Source: Chitinophaga pinensis
Lineage (GTDB): Bacteria > Bacteroidota > Bacteroidia > Flavobacteriales_D > Crocinitomicaceae
Assembly: GCA_945870115.1 (NCBI GenBank)
Contig: CAMBRH010000194.1
Location: forward strand, 1-6,762
Direction: 5' to 3'
Length of the DNA: 6,762 bases
Shown here one piece after another: positions 5,269-6,762 of the stretch (the first letter of the stretch is position 1; each line of letters starts with the position of its first letter). The notes beneath the pieces are model-generated. The model was not told the origin of the DNA and searched no databases. It saw only the letters and a program-made list of their open reading frames with translations. Both the position numbers and the translations under genes were made by a program.

Positions 5269-5320
5269 ACATAAGACTACAAGACAAAAGACCGTCAGCC
5301 ATGGCTGACTCAAAGACTTT
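5266..5320 (+). repeat. AGAC heptad array, copy B, interrupted by a palindrome
   Basis: AGAC occurs at 5267, 5274, 5282, 5289 and 5314. The spacings are 7, 8, 7 and 25; removing the 18 bases 5293-5310 makes the last spacing 7, identical to copies A and C. The first 27 bases differ from copy A at only three positions. The array overlaps the TAG stop of the TPR-like gene. Confidence 0.75.
5294..5309. repeat. Perfect 16-bp palindrome GTCAGCCATGGCTGAC
   Basis: The sequence equals its own reverse complement and is flanked by C and T (5293-5310, 18 bases). It sits between the fourth and fifth AGAC units of array B. No T-run follows, so a terminator is unlikely. Its G+C content is far above the surroundings, suggesting an inserted REP-type element or a protein-binding site. 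Confidence 0.7.
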
Positions 5321-5423
5321 AATCAATTTAGAAACAAAATAACTTTTATCTAAAGAAATTTAGTCTATTGTTTTAATTCTTGAAGTTTCTTGTCTTTAAA
5401 ATAAATTATTAATCTACAAAAAT

Positions 5424-5460
5424 CAAGTCTTTTATCTTACGTCTAAAAGTCTTACGTCTA
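5424..5460 (-). repeat. AGAC heptad array, copy C, inverted
   Basis: On the minus strand it reads T, AGACGTA, AGACTTT, T, AGACGTA, AGATAAA, AGACTTG. The five units (the fourth is AGAT) have spacings 7, 8, 7, 7, as in copies A and B. It ends four bases before the methyltransferase ATG at 5465, and with copy B it forms an inverted pair bounding the 5269-5464 intergenic region. Between them (5321-5423) I see only AT-rich sequence with a few stray GTCT words. Confidence 0.7.
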
Positions 5461-5464
5461 ATTT

Positions 5465-6322
5465 ATGAAGTACATCCCTAGAAAATACGCAGAAAAATGG
5501 TCAAACTACGAACTAATTGACGCTGGTGGAGGGAAAAAACTTGAGCGTTTTGGCGAAATAATTACCATTAGACCAGAATTGCAAGCTTATTTTAAGTCTG
5601 AATTGCCTTTCACAGAATGGAATACCATGGCTCATGCTGAATTTATTGAACCTAATTCTGGAACAAAAAAAGGGAAATGGAAAAAAATGAAACCAGAACT
5701 TGCTGATTCATGGATAATTCCAGTCGAAGGATTAAACATCAAATTAGAATTTACGCAATACAAACACATTGGGATTTTTCCAGAGCAAATTGAAAACTGG
5801 CGCTTCATTAGAGAAAATCTTCAGGAAGGACAAAATTTCTTAAACCTTTTTGCTTACACAGGAATAGCTTCCTTAGTTGCCCGAAAAACAGGAGCAAATG
5901 TAACGCACGTTGATTCTGTCAAACAACTACTTTCTTGGTCAAAAGAAAACATGGAATTAAGCGAATTGTCTGATGTGAAATGGGTTTTGGAAGATGCTTT
6001 GAAATTCGCTCAACGCGAAGTCAAAAGGGGAAATAAATACGAAGGAATTATCATGGATCCTCCAGCTTATGGAATTGGTTCAAAAGGTGAAAAATGGATT
6101 TTAGAACAACAATTGCCAATCCTTCTAGAAACCGCAAATTTATTGTTGGCAAAAAATGGATTTCTAATTGTTAATACTTATTCACCAAAAATAACTGCAG
6201 AAATCTTGTTACAAACTGCTCAAAAAGCGTTTAAAGGAAAAACAGTAAAAGTAGAAGAACTTTGGATGAACACGACTAGTGAGAAAGAAGTTTTCTATGG
6301 AAATACTTTGCTGGTTAAGTAA
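5465..6322 (+). CDS. Class I SAM-dependent methyltransferase, RlmI/COG1092-like
   Basis: The 285-residue product has a Rossmann-type methyltransferase core. Motif I is NFLNLFAYTGIASL (124-137), the SAM-binding loop. Motif II carries the acidic residue D150 in HVDS. Motif IV is DPPAYG (198-203), the DPPxYG form found in RlmI/RlmK-type rRNA m5C/m7G enzymes. IFPEQIENW (104-112) matches the FxDQRENR-like segment of these enzymes. It is shorter than E. coli RlmI (396 residues) and has no recognisable N-terminal PUA domain, so the exact target is open; 23S rRNA is the likeliest substrate. The ATG at 5465 is taken because the protein opens directly into the family's N-terminal region (KYAEKWSNYELIDAG). 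A repeat array abuts its start, so its promoter is unclear. Confidence 0.88.
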   Translation: MKYIPRKYAEKWSNYELIDAGGGKKLERFGEIITIRPELQAYFKSELPFTEWNTMAHAEFIEPNSGTKKGKWKKMKPELADSWIIPVEGLNIKLEFTQYKHIGIFPEQIENWRFIRENLQEGQNFLNLFAYTGIASLVARKTGANVTHVDSVKQLLSWSKENMELSELSDVKWVLEDALKFAQREVKRGNKYEGIIMDPPAYGIGSKGEKWILEQQLPILLETANLLLAKNGFLIVNTYSPKITAEILLQTAQKAFKGKTVKVEELWMNTTSEKEVFYGNTLLVK

Positions 6323-6323
6323 C

Positions 6324-6366
6324 GATGAGTTTTGAATTATGAGTTATGAATGATTAGTTGTGAATT
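6324..6366. repeat. ATGAGTTnTGAATTATGAGTT-type short-word repeat, inverted ACTCATAATTCA copy
   Basis: Directly after the methyltransferase stop (6320-6322) come overlapping words of the kind GATGAGT, GAATTATGAGT, TATGAATGA and GTGAATT. TGAATTATGAGT (6333-6344) is the exact reverse complement of 3038-3049. The stretch runs to within seven bases of the TTG start of the next gene. Confidence 0.45.
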
Positions 6367-6372
6367 TCCATT

Positions 6373-6762
6373 TTGAATCTAAAAACAAGCATATTTTTTA
6401 TTTTTTTCGGATTGAATGTTCACGCTCAATTGGATTCAATATTCTATTTGCCTTCAGAAGAAAATCGCTTAAATTCAGTTAGTGGACTTGTTGCATATTA
6501 TTTTTGGGAAGAAGATTCACTCGGTTTTATTGTTGATTCAAGTTTTCAAAAAACATTTAAGCGTAATCATGTCATTTCAATTAATGGCTTGAATTCAGAA
6601 AATTATCATTCATCCTATTATATTCAGCAAGCAATTTATCAATTTTCGGAAGATAATTCATCATCGGTTGAAAAATCAAAATTTGAGATTTATAAAAATA
6701 AAACTGAAAGAGAAAAAATTCAATTTCCTTTAATTAAAAATCAACCCACAGAAATCCAATCT
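6373..6762 (+). CDS. Exported protein of unknown function, N-terminal part
   Basis: An open frame of 130 codons runs to the right edge. It begins with a type I signal peptide: a short basic start (NLKTS), a hydrophobic core (IFFIFFGLNV) and an AxA-like site ending VHAQ, so the mature protein would start near residue 20 in the periplasm or outside. The rest is polar, rich in Ser, Asn, Glu and Tyr, and I do not recognise it. It contains no methionine at all in the visible part. An in-frame TGA lies at 6361-6363, so translation must start at a non-ATG codon: TTG 6373, or less likely ATT 6364 or 6370. The signal peptide and uninterrupted codon use support a real gene. Confidence 0.75.
   Translation, partial: MNLKTSIFFIFFGLNVHAQLDSIFYLPSEENRLNSVSGLVAYYFWEEDSLGFIVDSSFQKTFKRNHVISINGLNSENYHSSYYIQQAIYQFSEDNSSSVEKSKFEIYKNKTEREKIQFPLIKNQPTEIQS

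Noticed and set aside
5294..5309. Terminator of the RidA/TPR transcript
   Set aside because: The palindrome is stable but no T-run follows in either direction, and its in-phase position in the array suggests an inserted repeat.
4820..5313. Minus-strand open frames of 65-124 codons
   Set aside because: They are shadows of the TPR-like gene; their translations are dominated by Phe, Leu, His and Ser, as expected of antisense reading of Lys/Glu-rich genes.

Overview
The window looks like chromosomal DNA from a low-GC member of the Bacteroidota, most likely Flavobacteriaceae. The evidence is the strong AT bias, the lack of Shine-Dalgarno sequences, and several matches to the Bacteroidota/Flavobacterium promoter -7 element TAnnTTTG placed 5 to 25 bases before genes. 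The protein sequences also have a flavobacterial character. This assignment comes from pattern recognition, not a database search.

Layout: (1) 1-1292, minus strand: an ABC exporter (fused membrane and ATPase domains) cut by the left edge. (2) 1293-1382: a compact divergent promoter region. (3) 1383-2530, plus strand: upp (uracil phosphoribosyltransferase), then a small four-helix membrane protein. (4) 2599-2871, minus strand: an unrecognised 90-residue protein. (5) 3093-3788, plus: a YjjG-like HAD phosphatase with a TTG start just behind a REP-like element. (6) 3789-4222: a 434-base gene-free stretch packed with inverted repeats and ending in a second copy of the HAD gene's last codons. (7) 4223-5268, plus: a RidA/YjgF-family protein and a membrane-anchored TPR-like protein, probably co-transcribed. 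(8) 5465-6322, plus: a class I SAM-dependent methyltransferase of the RlmI-like type. (9) 6373-6762, plus: the start of an exported protein, again with a non-ATG start, cut by the right edge.

The genes are mostly ordinary housekeeping functions: export, pyrimidine salvage, nucleotide/phosphate clean-up, reactive imine/enamine hydrolysis, and RNA methylation. They do not form one pathway, although upp and a YjjG-type nucleotidase both touch pyrimidine metabolism.

The unusual part is the intergenic DNA. Three copies of a repeat built from five AGAC heptads share the same 7-8-7-7 spacing. One copy is interrupted in phase by an 18-base palindromic insert. There is also a REP-like element, an ACTCATAATTCA repeat in two orientations, a TCCCGATA hairpin, and a 129-base nested inverted repeat. 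These lie between 18-bp direct repeats that regenerate the 3' end of the HAD gene. The repeats tend to begin flush with stop codons and to end close to start codons. I see no tRNA, rRNA, CRISPR array, transposase or defence system.
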